Below are positions 19,923 to 35,004 of a DNA stretch of 64,000 bases, one piece after another. The notes beneath the pieces were generated by a model. The model worked only from the letters and a program-made list of their open reading frames with translations, did not search any database and was not told the DNA's origin. Location of the stretch: positions 1 through 64,000 of the forward strand of contig JANYKS010000033.1 of the NCBI GenBank assembly GCA_025358125.1, given 5' to 3'. The DNA is from Actinomycetes bacterium (lineage in GTDB: Bacteria > Actinomycetota > Acidimicrobiia > Acidimicrobiales > Ilumatobacteraceae). Every line of letters starts with the position of its first letter. The first letter of the stretch is position 1. The position numbers and the translations under genes were made by a program.

Positions 19923-21013
19923 GGCGCCAACTTACCAGTGCCCGCCAACTGGCGGTCCAACCGACGGTCGCCGACATGCAGGACCAGCCAGCACAGCCAT
20001 CCGACGAGCAACACCGCCCAGAAGCTGATGAAGCGGTACATCAACACGCTGGACAAGGCCTTGCCGCGGCGAACCCCCACGCGGGTGAGCGCGGCCGTGA
20101 CGCCAGCCTCGTAGACGCCGATGCCCCCCGGTGTGAGCGGCAGGACAAGGATCGCCTGGCCGATGGCGTAGGCGATCACCACGCTCGTGAAGGTGAGGTG
20201 GGCGTTGAGGGCACGGGCCGAGAGGTAGAGACTGGCGCAGTCGGCCGCCCAGTTGCCGAGTGAGAAGCCGAACAGTACGACCCAATCGCGCCTGCGGATG
20301 TCGACCGCGGACAATCGGTGGACAGTGGTCGCCCAGGCCTTGATCGGGTCAGCCGGACGCCCGATCACGCGCCGAGCGGCACGCAGCAGCGCAACCGCTA
20401 TGGGCCCAAGCCGAGTCGGCGCGCTGACCAGCAGCACGACGACCGCGAGCAGTACCATCACCCCGAACCCGGCCGAGATCGTCCACCAGTCGATCCCCGA
20501 TGCGCTGCGAGCGCCAACGACGGAAAACACGGTGAGGGCAATCGTGGAGATGAGCGCGACCGTCGTCACGACCCAGCCGACCACCGCGTGATCCAGGCCC
20601 CGCCGCCGCCATTGCCGGTACGAGTATGCGTTCGCGAGCACCGGACCGCCGGGTACCGACAGTGCGATCGCGCTCCCGGCACACACCACGGCGGCCGCTC
20701 GGCGCCGGCTCAGGACCGCGCCGGCTCGTTGCACCAGCCGCCGATGCAGTGCCGTCATCAGCGCGATGGAGACGACCTCGAGCGCTACCGCAGCGGCGAG
20801 ACGACCGAACCGGATCCGGCGAATTCGTCCGAGTGAAGCCGTGACCTCGGAGCCGTACTTGAGCGCGATCGCCCCAACCGTCGCGAACGACACGATCGTC
20901 AGGGCAAACCGCCACCGCCGCATTCGATTCGAGCCCGACGGCGATGTGACCGTTGACGGGTGAGGTGGCGAAACCGTCATCATCTCGTCGGCCACCAACT
21001 CCATGTCCGGCAC
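19832..21013 (-). CDS. LPG-synthase-type integral membrane protein (UPF0104/YbhN-like)
   Basis: 393 residues from a GTG at 21013 (an ATG is available at 21004). About eight hydrophobic helices, with the family signature LPLTPGGIGVYEAGVTAAL (near residue 300) and ALSVPGGPVLANAYSYRQW. The family is the membrane half of MprF-like lysyl-phosphatidylglycerol synthases. Stand-alone copies are thought to be lipid flippases or transport helpers. The last 30 residues read through the 5' end of the hydrolase gene in another frame and look unconserved. The gene starts 15 bp after the sensor kinase, so it is likely in the same operon. Confidence 0.85.
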   Translation of the reverse strand: MPDMELVADEMMTVSPPHPSTVTSPSGSNRMRRWRFALTIVSFATVGAIALKYGSEVTASLGRIRRIRFGRLAAAVALEVVSIALMTALHRRLVQRAGAVLSRRRAAAVVCAGSAIALSVPGGPVLANAYSYRQWRRRGLDHAVVGWVVTTVALISTIALTVFSVVGARSASGIDWWTISAGFGVMVLLAVVVLLVSAPTRLGPIAVALLRAARRVIGRPADPIKAWATTVHRLSAVDIRRRDWVVLFGFSLGNWAADCASLYLSARALNAHLTFTSVVIAYAIGQAILVLPLTPGGIGVYEAGVTAALTRVGVRRGKALSSVLMYRFISFWAVLLVGWLCWLVLHVGDRRLDRQLAGTGKLAPCLSPRSTVSRSTTKTMAAKAPLSSSLTGS

Positions 21014-21028
21014 GGTACGTGACGATGG

Positions 21029-22393
21029 TTAAGAAGACCCTGAGGGTGACCGCGGCAACCGGACGACGAAGGTCGCTCCGGCGCCGCCTTCTGCCACCGA
21101 TAGCGAGCCGTTGTGGGCCTGCACCAACTGGTGGGCGATGGTCAGACCGAGTCCAGCCCCGCCCTGGCTGCGGGCTCGGTGGTCGTCGAGACGCACGAAC
21201 GGGTCGAAGATCGCCAACCGGTCTTGCGGGGCGATGCCTGGGCCGTCGTCGCTGACGCTGATCTCGACCCAGTGCTCGTCGACCGTGAGGCCGACCGCGA
21301 CGGTGTGGTTCGCATGGCGGAGCGCGTTGTCGACGAGGTTCGTCAGCACCCGGCCGAGCTGATCACCGTCAGCGGCGATGGTGACTTCGGGCAACGGGGC
21401 GGCCGCGATCAACGACAAGTGATCAGGCACCGCCCGCGACAGTTCGTCGGTCACCAGGCCGGACAGCTCGACCGGGCGGAGCCGCAGGGTCAGGGCGCCG
21501 GCATCGGCCCGGGCGAGCAGCAAGAGGTCGGCCGTCAGGTGTTCCATCCGCGCGTCCTGGTGGAGGACATCCTGCGCGATCGTCGGCCAGTCGGCGAGCT
21601 CCGGGTGGGCGGTAGCGACCTCCAGCGCAGCACGGATGTTGGCAATCGGCGTTCGCAGCTCGTGCGAGGCGTCGGCGACGAATCGTCGCTGGGCCTCGCT
21701 CGACACCTGCAACCGATCGAGCATGTCATTGAGTGTGTGGCCGAGCCGAGCGACCTCATCGCGATTCGGCGGCGTCGGCACTCTCCGATCGAGCTTGCGG
21801 CCGGTGATGTTGGCAACCTCGGTCCGCATCAGCTCGACCGGCCGGAGCGCTCGGCCGACGACGATCCATACCAGCGCGCCCACCAAACCAACGAGCGCAG
21901 GGATGACGATCAGCAACGTCGTGTGGACCAGGTCGGCGCTCCTCGCGTAGTCGTCCAGCGAGGTCAGCACCACGACCGTGGTCGGTTGTCCGCCGATCGT
22001 CGCAGAGGTTCGTTCCGCGAGCCACGGCCCGCCGGTCAGGCCGTCGACGCGGTGCAGCACTTCGCGAGAGCGCGCGCCCGGTTGTTGCAGGGCTGGCACA
22101 CCTTGCAATTGCCGGCTGGCGGCGACGACGCGACCGTTGCCATCGAGGACCTGGAGAAGGGTCAGCCGGGAGGTGTCCAACGGCGGCAGCGGAATCGGCA
22201 GCGGGCCATGCTCCGCCAATGCCGACAGCTCAGCGGCCCGGTACGGAGCAGAACCCGACTGGGCGCGCAGCAGCGCGCCGCGCAGCATCCCGAGCAACGC
22301 GAACGATCCGATCACGAGGGCAACGGCGACGATCACCGTGGCGAGGACCGTGATCCGAACCCGCACGGACGCGAACCGCAAACGCCAGCGCAC
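21029..22393 (-). CDS. HAMP-containing sensor histidine kinase
   Basis: 454 residues, GTG start. Two membrane helices (about 12-36 and 163-185) bracket an extracytoplasmic sensor of about 125 residues. HAMP is followed by the HisKA H-box FVADASHELRTPIANIR and an HATPase domain with N-box NLVDNALRHAN, G1 SDDGPGIA, F-box FDPFVRLD and G2 GGAGLGLTIA. The start lies one base after the response-regulator stop, so the pair is co-translated. The signal sensed is unknown. Confidence 0.95.
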   Translation of the reverse strand: MRWRLRFASVRVRITVLATVIVAVALVIGSFALLGMLRGALLRAQSGSAPYRAAELSALAEHGPLPIPLPPLDTSRLTLLQVLDGNGRVVAASRQLQGVPALQQPGARSREVLHRVDGLTGGPWLAERTSATIGGQPTTVVVLTSLDDYARSADLVHTTLLIVIPALVGLVGALVWIVVGRALRPVELMRTEVANITGRKLDRRVPTPPNRDEVARLGHTLNDMLDRLQVSSEAQRRFVADASHELRTPIANIRAALEVATAHPELADWPTIAQDVLHQDARMEHLTADLLLLARADAGALTLRLRPVELSGLVTDELSRAVPDHLSLIAAAPLPEVTIAADGDQLGRVLTNLVDNALRHANHTVAVGLTVDEHWVEISVSDDGPGIAPQDRLAIFDPFVRLDDHRARSQGGAGLGLTIAHQLVQAHNGSLSVAEGGAGATFVVRLPRSPSGSS

Positions 22394-22394
22394 G

Positions 22395-23072
22395 TCAGCC
22401 CTCCTGCGCGACCAAGCGGTACCCGCGGCCGCGTACCGTCTCGATCGAGCTGGTGCCGAACGGCGCGTCGATCTTGCGGCGAAGGTATCCGATGTACACC
22501 TCGACCACGTTCGTCTCGAAACTGTCCTTGCCGTCCCACACGTGGTGGAGCAGTTCCTGCTTGGTGACGAGGTGGTTCTCGCGATGCGCGAGGAACGCGA
22601 GTAGCGCGAATTCGCGCGCCGTGAGGTCGATCACGGTGTCGCCGCGCCAGCACCGATGTTGCGACATGTCGATGAAGAGGTCGCCGATTGCGAACACCGC
22701 CGATTGCTTCGTCGAGCCGCGGCGGATGAGCGCTCGCAAACGGGCGAGCAACACCGTGAACGAGAACGGCTTGGACAAGAAGTCGTCGGCACCCGTGTCG
22801 AGGGCCTCGGCCTGATCGAGATCGCCGTCCTTTGCGGTCAACATCAGGATCGGGAGGGTCCGCCCGGCCGCCCGCAATCGTTGCGCGACCACGAACCCGT
22901 TGAGCCCCGGCAGCATGATGTCCAGCACCATCGCGTCGTATTCGAATTCGGTCGCCCTCCACAGACCGTCGACCCCGTCGTGGGAGACGTCGACGACATA
23001 GCCCTCGGCCTCCAACCCCCGGCGCAGGGACGAGGCCATCGACACCTCGTCCTCGACGATCAGCAAACGCAC
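22395..23072 (-). CDS. OmpR-family response regulator
   Basis: 225 residues from the GTG at 23072 (VRLLIVEDE), with GAGGATGG as ribosome binding site. An in-frame start at 23105 would add 11 unconserved residues. Receiver domain with acidic pocket VEDE, phospho-acceptor Asp in VLDIMLPG and Lys in LSKPF. Winged-helix DNA-binding domain ends ETVRGRGYRLVAQEG. First gene of a probable five-gene operon and partner of the adjacent kinase. It diverges from the carboxylase gene across about 130 bp, where its own binding sites could lie. Confidence 0.95.
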   Translation of the reverse strand: MRLLIVEDEVSMASSLRRGLEAEGYVVDVSHDGVDGLWRATEFEYDAMVLDIMLPGLNGFVVAQRLRAAGRTLPILMLTAKDGDLDQAEALDTGADDFLSKPFSFTVLLARLRALIRRGSTKQSAVFAIGDLFIDMSQHRCWRGDTVIDLTAREFALLAFLAHRENHLVTKQELLHHVWDGKDSFETNVVEVYIGYLRRKIDAPFGTSSIETVRGRGYRLVAQEG

Positions 23073-23203
23073 GCGGCCATCCTCGCAGCGACTGGCTAAG
23101 ATCACACTGAGAGACGATCTTGCCGGCGGTCCTCGCGTTCGGCGACACGACGGGCGAGTTTGCCGATCCTGTACAGTCGCGCGCTGAAGGGAGGGGGTCG
23201 CGA

Positions 23204-28708
<5,505 letters not shown>

Positions 28709-28877
28709 GTGGGTCGCCCGCTCGCTCTCGTGACGCGCGTCGTGCCAGCGATACTCCGCAACACCAGCGATTCGCACGACGACGAGCCACCGACGCTCTC
28801 ACCCCCGGCGATGTACTCGTGCGATTGGCCCAGGATCGTGCACGCTCCCGGCATCCACGGCGACCTGCCGAGCGACC

Positions 28878-29693
28878 TCATTGGCCGGGGCTGGGGCTGA
28901 CGGTGATGGAGATGCCGCGGTCGCCAACTTCAATCGGTCGTTCGGCGACTGCCGCTCTGACTCGCTCGCCGAGCGACAGTGCGCCGTCGATGTCGGTCTG
29001 CGGTGCGATGATGATGAACTCCTCACCACCCCATCGTCCGATGACGTCGCCAACACGCATCACGGCGTGCAGCCGATCGGCGAACTCTTGTAACACTCGA
29101 TCTCCGGTCGGGTGCCCTTCGAGATCGTTGACCTGCTTGAAATGATCGATGTCAAGCATCAGGATCGCGAGCGGTTGCATGTGGCGACGAGCGACGTTGA
29201 TTTCCTTCGCCATCTGCTCGTCGATGTGGCGACGGTTGTAGACTCCGGTCAATCCGTCGATGCGACTCAGCCGGTCGAGTTCGTCATTGCGGATACGCAA
29301 CTCGTCTTGGAGACGCTTGATGCGAACCGCACCGCCGATCCGGGCGATCAGTTCCGCCGGCTCGAACGGCTTCTTCAGGTAATCGTGGGCGCCAGCACGC
29401 AGTCCGGCCACCATGTCGTCGGTGCCGGTGCGTCCCGTGAGGAACACGACGGGGATGTCGCTGAGCTCACCGTCGGCCTTCAGTCGGGCGAGCACCTGGT
29501 GACCGTCGAGTCCGGGCATCTCGATGTCCAGCAGAATCGCGTCAGGCCGGACCTTCGCGCAGAGAGCCAGCGCGGATTCGCCGTCCACGGCCTGCACGAC
29601 CTCGTATCCTTCCTCTTCGAGCTGATCGCATACGACCGCACGTACCACGAGCGAATCCTCGGCAACCAGGATGCGGCCTGTGGGAGTACTCAC
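28878..29693 (-). CDS. REC-GGDEF diguanylate cyclase, WspR-like, C-terminally short
   Basis: 271 residues. Receiver domain 1-125 with phospho-acceptor Asp56 (LLDIEMPGLDG) and KKPF Lys. A coiled linker leads to a GGDEF domain with GGEEF (222-226) and an upstream inhibitory I-site RVGD (213-216), so it should make and sense c-di-GMP. The protein stops at ITVSPSPGQ, where family members continue with about 35-40 residues holding the ADxALYxAK helix. No neighbouring frame restores it. Activity is therefore doubtful. It overlaps the stop of the upstream CheW by 4 bp and occupies the wspR position of the operon. Confidence 0.85.
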   Translation of the reverse strand: MSTPTGRILVAEDSLVVRAVVCDQLEEEGYEVVQAVDGESALALCAKVRPDAILLDIEMPGLDGHQVLARLKADGELSDIPVVFLTGRTGTDDMVAGLRAGAHDYLKKPFEPAELIARIGGAVRIKRLQDELRIRNDELDRLSRIDGLTGVYNRRHIDEQMAKEINVARRHMQPLAILMLDIDHFKQVNDLEGHPTGDRVLQEFADRLHAVMRVGDVIGRWGGEEFIIIAPQTDIDGALSLGERVRAAVAERPIEVGDRGISITVSPSPGQ

Positions 29694-30070
29694 AGCCGCG
29701 CCGCCAGAGCTTGGGCATCGGCAACGAGCACGAACTCGTCAGCGCCGTACAGCGTTCCGGCGATGAGCCCGCCCTGTTGCCCCTTCGGCGGCGGACCGAT
29801 CTGATCGTCGTCGAACCGGCGCACCCCGAGTACCTCGAGAACGTGCAGCCCGTAACGAACGTCTTCCGATATGACCACCAGGACGTGATCACCGCCTGCA
29901 CCGAGTGACGACAGCACACTGAGGGGTGGATCGCCGGGCAGCACGCCGACAATGTCGGCTCGCGGGGCCGGGAGGTCCACCAGCCCGTCCACCTTCCTCA
30001 CGCAAAGCGTCGATTCCACCGGCAACGCGAACCGGCCCTGTTCCGTGCGAAAGCACACCATGGTCTTCAT
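29690..30070 (-). CDS. CheW-like coupling protein (second)
   Basis: About 126 residues from the ATG at 30070 (MKTMVCFRTEQGRFALPV), whose ATGA overlaps the CheR stop. A longer frame from 30166 would run through the CheR C-terminus and is unlikely. Typical CheW beta-barrel pattern: FALPVESTLCVRKVDGL near the N-terminus and YGLHVLEVLGVRRF in the middle. It couples a receptor to the histidine kinase. This second CheW beside CheR-TPR mirrors WspD/WspB duplication. Confidence 0.82.
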   Translation of the reverse strand: MKTMVCFRTEQGRFALPVESTLCVRKVDGLVDLPAPRADIVGVLPGDPPLSVLSSLGAGGDHVLVVISEDVRYGLHVLEVLGVRRFDDDQIGPPPKGQQGGLIAGTLYGADEFVLVADAQALAARL

Positions 30071-31392
30071 GACGGTACCGTTGCCCTTTCTCGTGGAGGA
30101 GTCGTTGTGGACTCCGCGTCGGGGTGGTCGCTCGCTGCGCTGCACCGATCGTTGAGGAGGCGGCACAGTTCGGAGCGGTCGTAGCCCTTGAGGACGTGCA
30201 ACAGTCGATCAGGGCCACATCGGTCAAGCGCGGCCAGCGCGGCGCGGTAGGCCCGCCGCGCCATCGATCTTTCGTCCGCGTCGTCGAGAGCCAAGCCCAA
30301 ATGGAAGTGCGCGGCAGGATCGTCGGGCGACAAATATGCCCATTGCCTGAAGGCAACGATTGCCGCCTGGACGGACCCATTTGCGAGCAGTTGGCGGCCC
30401 CACTGTTCCTGGTCGATGCCCGTCTCGTCGATCGATCGTTGCGTCTGGTCGACCCGTGCAGGTCCAGCTTTGACCGGGCCAGATGTGGCTGGCGATGCCG
30501 TCGACTTCGCGGTCGGGGGGGCAGGGCGCGACGATGGCGACGCAGCAGGCTGTCGTGTCGCCGCGATCGCGGACACGGCCGGGTGAGCGACCGCGGTTCG
30601 GGGGCCTGCCCGCCGCCGGCGTGTGCGGTACGCATAACACGACCCGATCTGCATCGGCTCGAAGCGGTCAGTCATCTGCCACAGCGATTCGGCCCCGCCG
30701 ACGAACAGGTAGGCGGCCGGGTCCATGACGTCGGCCAGACGCTCGAGAAACCGCTCCCCGTGGCGCTGCGTGAAGTAGATCAATACGTTGCGGCACATCA
30801 CCACGTGGCATTCGGCCACTGCGGGTGGAATCGGGTCGAGCAGGTTGTGGCGCTGCACCGTGACCATATCGCGGAGGCTCTGCTTGGCCTGCCACGCGTC
30901 GCCGGCGACCAGGAAGTGTTGGCGTCGACGTTCGGCCGACACACCGTGCATCTCCCGCTCGTGGTAGCGGCCGGCAGTTGTCCGTTGCAGAGCGGCGGGG
31001 CTGATGTCTGATGCGAGCACCGAGCCAGACCCGCCGGCCTCGTTGATCAGCATCGCCAGGCTGTAGGCCTCTTGCCCGTTCGCGCACGCGGCGCTCCACG
31101 CGCGAAGTGGTGCGTCGATCGTCGGCAGCAATACGCGCACGAGGGTCTCGAACTGCTCTGGGTGACGGAAGAACGCCGTCTCCTGGACCGTGACGCGATC
31201 GAGGAGTTGGTCGAGCAACGACGAGTCCGCAGCGAGGGCACCGACGAGCCGCTCGCTATCGATGTTCCTGGCGTCGGCTACGTCTCGCAGCGCACGGGCA
31301 AGACGTGGCCGGAACGAGAGGTCGGGTTTCAATCCGATGCGGGCGTCCAGCAGTTGAGCTGCGCTGTGTAGCAGCGCGCCATCCGCGGTCAT
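30067..31392 (-). CDS. CheR-type chemoreceptor methyltransferase with C-terminal TPR
   Basis: 441 residues. N-terminal helical CheR_N, then the SAM-dependent methyltransferase with TAFFRHPEQFE, WSAACANGQEAYSLAM (motif I), ASDISPAALQ and MCRNVLIYFTQ. A Pro/Ala/Ser-rich linker (about 275-330) leads to TPR-like helices (AHFHLGLALDDADER). It methylates receptor glutamates with SAM. A CheR with a TPR tail is characteristic of WspC-type proteins. Four-base overlaps with both neighbours indicate coupling. Confidence 0.9.
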   Translation of the reverse strand: MTADGALLHSAAQLLDARIGLKPDLSFRPRLARALRDVADARNIDSERLVGALAADSSLLDQLLDRVTVQETAFFRHPEQFETLVRVLLPTIDAPLRAWSAACANGQEAYSLAMLINEAGGSGSVLASDISPAALQRTTAGRYHEREMHGVSAERRRQHFLVAGDAWQAKQSLRDMVTVQRHNLLDPIPPAVAECHVVMCRNVLIYFTQRHGERFLERLADVMDPAAYLFVGGAESLWQMTDRFEPMQIGSCYAYRTRRRRAGPRTAVAHPAVSAIAATRQPAASPSSRPAPPTAKSTASPATSGPVKAGPARVDQTQRSIDETGIDQEQWGRQLLANGSVQAAIVAFRQWAYLSPDDPAAHFHLGLALDDADERSMARRAYRAALAALDRCGPDRLLHVLKGYDRSELCRLLNDRCSAASDHPDAESTTTPPRERATVPS

Positions 31393-32507
31393 GACCGCGC
31401 CGACGATCTGGCGTGGACCGCACGGACGATCGCATTGGCAATGGCGGGCAGCGGCAATTGCTGGTCGACCACCCCGAGCCGCTGGGCCGCTCGCGGCATG
31501 CCGTACACCGCAGAGGTCGCTTGATCCTGGGCAATGGTGCGAGCGCCGCAGCGGTGCATCGCTGCCAGCCCTGCCGCGCCGTCGTCACCCATACCGGTCA
31601 ACACCACGCCGACGCCGTTCTCGCCGGCACGCACCGCGACTGACTCGAAGAGCTGATCGGCCGACGGGCAATGGACGGTCATCGGCGTCTCGACCAGCTC
31701 GATCTTCCAATCGCGGCCGATGCGCAGATGCGTGCCGCCGGGTCCGATGTGGATGCAAGCACTGCGCAGCGTCTCGCCGTGCTGTGCCAAGACGACAGGC
31801 AGTGGCGAAATCCTGGCCATCCAGTCGACGAGTCCCTGCACGAAATCCGGGTGGATGTGTTGGACGATCAGTACCGGGGCGGTGAGTTTTGCGAGCCCTT
31901 TGATAACCGTCGCAAGCGCCGGCGGGCCGCCCGTCGATGCAGCGATCGCAACCACGCACGACTTCGTATCCTTCGCAGGTCTCCAAGACATCGGCGCTGA
32001 CGGTGGCGATGACGACGTCGTGGCCAGTGGTGGCAACGATGTCGTGGCCGGTGCCGATGGCCGGCTGCGGAGCCGGCCACGGATGTGGCGAACAACGGGG
32101 ACGCTGCGGATGGTGCGCACGCTGCGACGTAGTTCGCTCTCGAACGCGGGCGTCCAGCGCACCGGCTTCGGTATGGCGACGAGCGCTCCCCCGAAGAGTG
32201 CCGCGACCGCCGGTCCCGATGCGTCGTCGTACACCGTGGACGACAGCACGAGCACCGGCGTCGGCGTGTTGGCCATGATCTGTTCGAGCGCGTACTGCCC
32301 GCCGCCGTCGGGGATGTTCAAGTCGAGCGTGACGACGTCCGGCCGGAGCGAAGCAACGAGTTCGATCGCTTCGATGGCGGTCGTTGCCTCACCGACCACC
32401 TTGATGTCGCCGTCGGCCTCGAGCACTGCTACCAGATTGGCTCGCTGCACGAGCGAGTCCTCCACGACCACCACCCGCGCCGGCGCGCCACGTCCGCCGG
32501 CCGTCAT
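31389..32507 (-). CDS. CheB-type receptor methylesterase/response regulator
   Basis: 372 residues. Receiver domain with VVVEDSLVQR and Asp62 (LDLNIPDGGG). A Ser/Pro-rich linker (about 142-178) leads to the methylesterase with catalytic Ser191 (ASTGGPP), His217 (VQHIHPDF) and Asp in GMGDDG (about 308). It removes receptor methyl groups when phosphorylated by the hybrid kinase. It corresponds to WspF. It overlaps CheR and CheA by 4 bp each. Confidence 0.93.
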   Translation of the reverse strand: MTAGGRGAPARVVVVEDSLVQRANLVAVLEADGDIKVVGEATTAIEAIELVASLRPDVVTLDLNIPDGGGQYALEQIMANTPTPVLVLSSTVYDDASGPAVAALFGGALVAIPKPVRWTPAFESELRRSVRTIRSVPVVRHIRGRLRSRPSAPATTSLPPLATTSSSPPSAPMSWRPAKDTKSCVVAIAASTGGPPALATVIKGLAKLTAPVLIVQHIHPDFVQGLVDWMARISPLPVVLAQHGETLRSACIHIGPGGTHLRIGRDWKIELVETPMTVHCPSADQLFESVAVRAGENGVGVVLTGMGDDGAAGLAAMHRCGARTIAQDQATSAVYGMPRAAQRLGVVDQQLPLPAIANAIVRAVHARSSARS

Positions 32508-34570
32508 ACCGGTGTCCCGACCAGACGGTCGACCGCGGCAAGCAGGCTCCGCTCGTCGAAGGCGCTCTTGACGATGTAGCCGTCGGCTCCAGCGTCCATG
32601 CCCCGACGACGGTCGGTGTCGCTGGCCAGGGACGTGAGGATGAGGACGGCGAGGTTACTCAGAGATGGGTGGGCGCGGATGTGCTCGGTCAACGCAAAGC
32701 CGTCCATCCTCGGCATCTCGACGTCGGTCAGGACCAGGTCGAATTCTTCATTGTCGAGGTGCGCCAATGCTTCGATGCCGTCACCGGCAACCTTCACGTC
32801 GAAGCCGGCCCGTTCCAGAATTGTTCGCTGCAGCTCGCGAACGGTCAACGCATCATCGACCACGAGCAACCGCCCGCTTCTTCGGCGTTGGTCTGTCGCC
32901 GTCCCAACATCGTCGACACTGCGCATGCTGTCGCGTCGTGAACGCTCGATGAGACCTGGTGGGTCCAGCACGAGCAGGATCGAGCCATCGGGTTCGACGC
33001 TGGCTCCGGCCACCACCTCGAGCCTCGGCACCAGTGCGCTGAGTCCTTTGACCACGACATCACGTTGGCCGACGAGGCCGTCTACCAGGAAGGCCTGTCG
33101 TCCGACGGTACCGTTGACAATCACGTACGTGCCGGGGCCGGTACGCGTCGATGGAAGGCCGAGCACGTCGGCCAGGTCGGAAACGGGTACAGGTAGTCCG
33201 TCGAGTTGGATCATCTGTCGCCCCTCGGCGTGGAGGAGGGTGGTTGTCTCTTCCGCCTGGGCGAGCGCGACGCGATGCAGCGGCAGCGCGAATCGCTGGC
33301 CAGCTGCCTCGACGAGCAGACAGCGCAGTACGGCAAGAGTGATCGGGACGATGATCCGGAACTCGCTGCCCACTCCGGGTGTTGAACGAACCTCCACCCG
33401 ACCTCTGGCCGCGTCGACACTGGACCGGACCGCATCGAGGCTGACACCGCGTCCAGAGATGTCCGACACGAACTTCGCCGTGGAGAAACCGGACCTGAAG
33501 ATGAGCTGCAGGATCTCGTCGTCGTTCAGTCCTTCGACATCGATGCCGCGACGGACGGCCTGCTCGCGCACCCGTTCCAGGTTGACGCCGCCGCCGTCGT
33601 CGCTTACGGCGATGATCACCTCTGACCCGAGTTGCATCGCGTGTAGCCGTAGCACCGCCTCTCTTGGCTTGCCGGCAGCGGCGCGCTGTTCGGGTGTGTC
33701 GATGCCGTGATCGATCGCGTTGCGAACGAGGTGGAGCAGGGAGTCGGAGAGTTGATGCAACACCCCGCGATCCAACTCGGTGTTCTCGCCGTGCGCTTCC
33801 CAGCGAACGTCCTTGCCCAGGTTCCTCGCCGCGTCGCGCACCGCGCGTTGCAGGGAGTCGGTGATGGTGGAGACCGGAACCATACGCGTTCGCATGGCGC
33901 GGTCCTGCAGGTCGTTCAGCACACGCGAGAGTTCTGAGAACTCCGCCAGGTTTGCTGCTTCGACGCCAATGCGTTCCGCGAGCACGCGGCCGACGCGCAG
34001 GTGCCCGGCAGCCGCCTCGCCCACCATTCGCACCAATTCGTCGAGACGCTCGACCGGAACCATCACCGTGCCGGAGCTTTCGCGCGTTCCGCCGGTGCCG
34101 CGCCCAGCGCGGAGCGATGCCACGGCGGGAGGCGCTGCGTCCACGATCGCCTCGGTCGCCTCGGTCGCCTCGGTCGGCCCGAACGCCGCATCGAGACCAC
34201 CCAGCGCGGCGGAGTTCGCGTTCTCGTCGACATCGTGGCCGCCGACCGATTCCCAGATCATCGACCCCAATCGATCGACGGCAACCAGCAGCGCGTCGAC
34301 AATGGCCGCTGTTGGAATGACCGAGCCGGAACGCAGTTGGCCCAGCTTGTCCTCCACTGCGTGCGCGTACCGTCCCACGTCCGCGAAACCGACGACAGCC
34401 GCCGATCCCTTCAACGTGTGCACCTCGCGGAAGACTTCCGCGATGACATCGGCCGAGTCCCCGACCTCGCTCCGCTCGAGTTCCAGCACTAGTTGGCCGA
34501 GTCGGGCCAATCGCTGTTCGGCCTCTTGGGCAAAAAGCGTTCGCAGCCTTTCCAGCCCTTTCACACTCAT
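32504..34570 (-). CDS. CheA-type hybrid histidine kinase with C-terminal receiver
   Basis: 688 residues. HPt domain with phospho-His51 (HTLKGSAAVVG). A linker contains an ATEATEATEA run. The H-dimer and HATPase domain has VRNAIDHGI, VSDDGGGVN and SGRGVSLDAVRS. A CheW-like regulatory domain and a receiver follow, the latter with LLVVDDALTVRE and Asp in LVLTDVEMPRMDG. There is no CheY-binding P2 domain, which fits a WspE-like kinase passing phosphate to its own receiver, CheB and the GGDEF protein. It overlaps the upstream CheW and downstream CheB genes by 4 bp. Confidence 0.94.
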   Translation of the reverse strand: MSVKGLERLRTLFAQEAEQRLARLGQLVLELERSEVGDSADVIAEVFREVHTLKGSAAVVGFADVGRYAHAVEDKLGQLRSGSVIPTAAIVDALLVAVDRLGSMIWESVGGHDVDENANSAALGGLDAAFGPTEATEATEAIVDAAPPAVASLRAGRGTGGTRESSGTVMVPVERLDELVRMVGEAAAGHLRVGRVLAERIGVEAANLAEFSELSRVLNDLQDRAMRTRMVPVSTITDSLQRAVRDAARNLGKDVRWEAHGENTELDRGVLHQLSDSLLHLVRNAIDHGIDTPEQRAAAGKPREAVLRLHAMQLGSEVIIAVSDDGGGVNLERVREQAVRRGIDVEGLNDDEILQLIFRSGFSTAKFVSDISGRGVSLDAVRSSVDAARGRVEVRSTPGVGSEFRIIVPITLAVLRCLLVEAAGQRFALPLHRVALAQAEETTTLLHAEGRQMIQLDGLPVPVSDLADVLGLPSTRTGPGTYVIVNGTVGRQAFLVDGLVGQRDVVVKGLSALVPRLEVVAGASVEPDGSILLVLDPPGLIERSRRDSMRSVDDVGTATDQRRRSGRLLVVDDALTVRELQRTILERAGFDVKVAGDGIEALAHLDNEEFDLVLTDVEMPRMDGFALTEHIRAHPSLSNLAVLILTSLASDTDRRRGMDAGADGYIVKSAFDERSLLAAVDRLVGTPV

Positions 34571-35004
34571 CGGCCGACCAATCCGTCCGTCGCTGCCGAT
34601 GCGCCGAGATTCGTGTGCGGAAGGAGCAGCGCGTCCATGTCGACCAGCACGGCAATGCCGTCATCGACGCTGTACGCGCCGAACGTGCCGCGCAACTCCG
34701 ACGGTCCGACCTCGTCTTCCAAGACGACAACTTTGGGGAGCCCGCTGACGACCAGGCCGGCAGGACCCGCCGCAGTGTTGACGACCACTGCGATGGAGGT
34801 ATCGGTGAGCTTTCCGATGCCGAGTAGTGCGGCCGTGTCGAACATCGGCACCACCTCGCCGCGCAAGTTGAATGCACCAAGGAACACCGCAGGCGCGGTC
34901 GGCAGCCGGGTTGGGCGTGGGTCGGAAACGACCTCGCGCACCGTGTTTGCGGCGACGGCGTACTGGTCATGCCCAATGCGGAAGACGACGGCAGGCGTTG
35001 GCAT
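34567..35004 (-). CDS. CheW-like coupling protein (first)
   Basis: 145 residues with the complete CheW pattern: VVFRIGHDQYAVAANTVREVV, LPTAPAVFLGAFNLRGEVVP (the strongest CheW signature) and a final DALLLPHTNL. It bridges the receptor and the CheA hybrid. The ATG at 35004 overlaps the receptor stop by one base (TGATG), so it is translationally coupled to the 3' part of the receptor gene, downstream of the receptor's internal TAG. Confidence 0.92.
   Translation of the reverse strand: MPTPAVVFRIGHDQYAVAANTVREVVSDPRPTRLPTAPAVFLGAFNLRGEVVPMFDTAALLGIGKLTDTSIAVVVNTAAGPAGLVVSGLPKVVVLEDEVGPSELRGTFGAYSVDDGIAVLVDMDALLLPHTNLGASAATDGLVGR

Noticed and set aside
23120-23203. Upstream in-frame extension of the carboxylase
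   Set aside because: The extra 28 codons are unconserved; MFERVAVVNRGEPAVR with a strong GGGAGGGGG site is the proper biotin-carboxylase start.
32598-34748. Long plus-strand frames opposite the CheA gene
   Set aside because: Ser/Arg-rich antisense shadows; the minus strand has all the kinase motifs.
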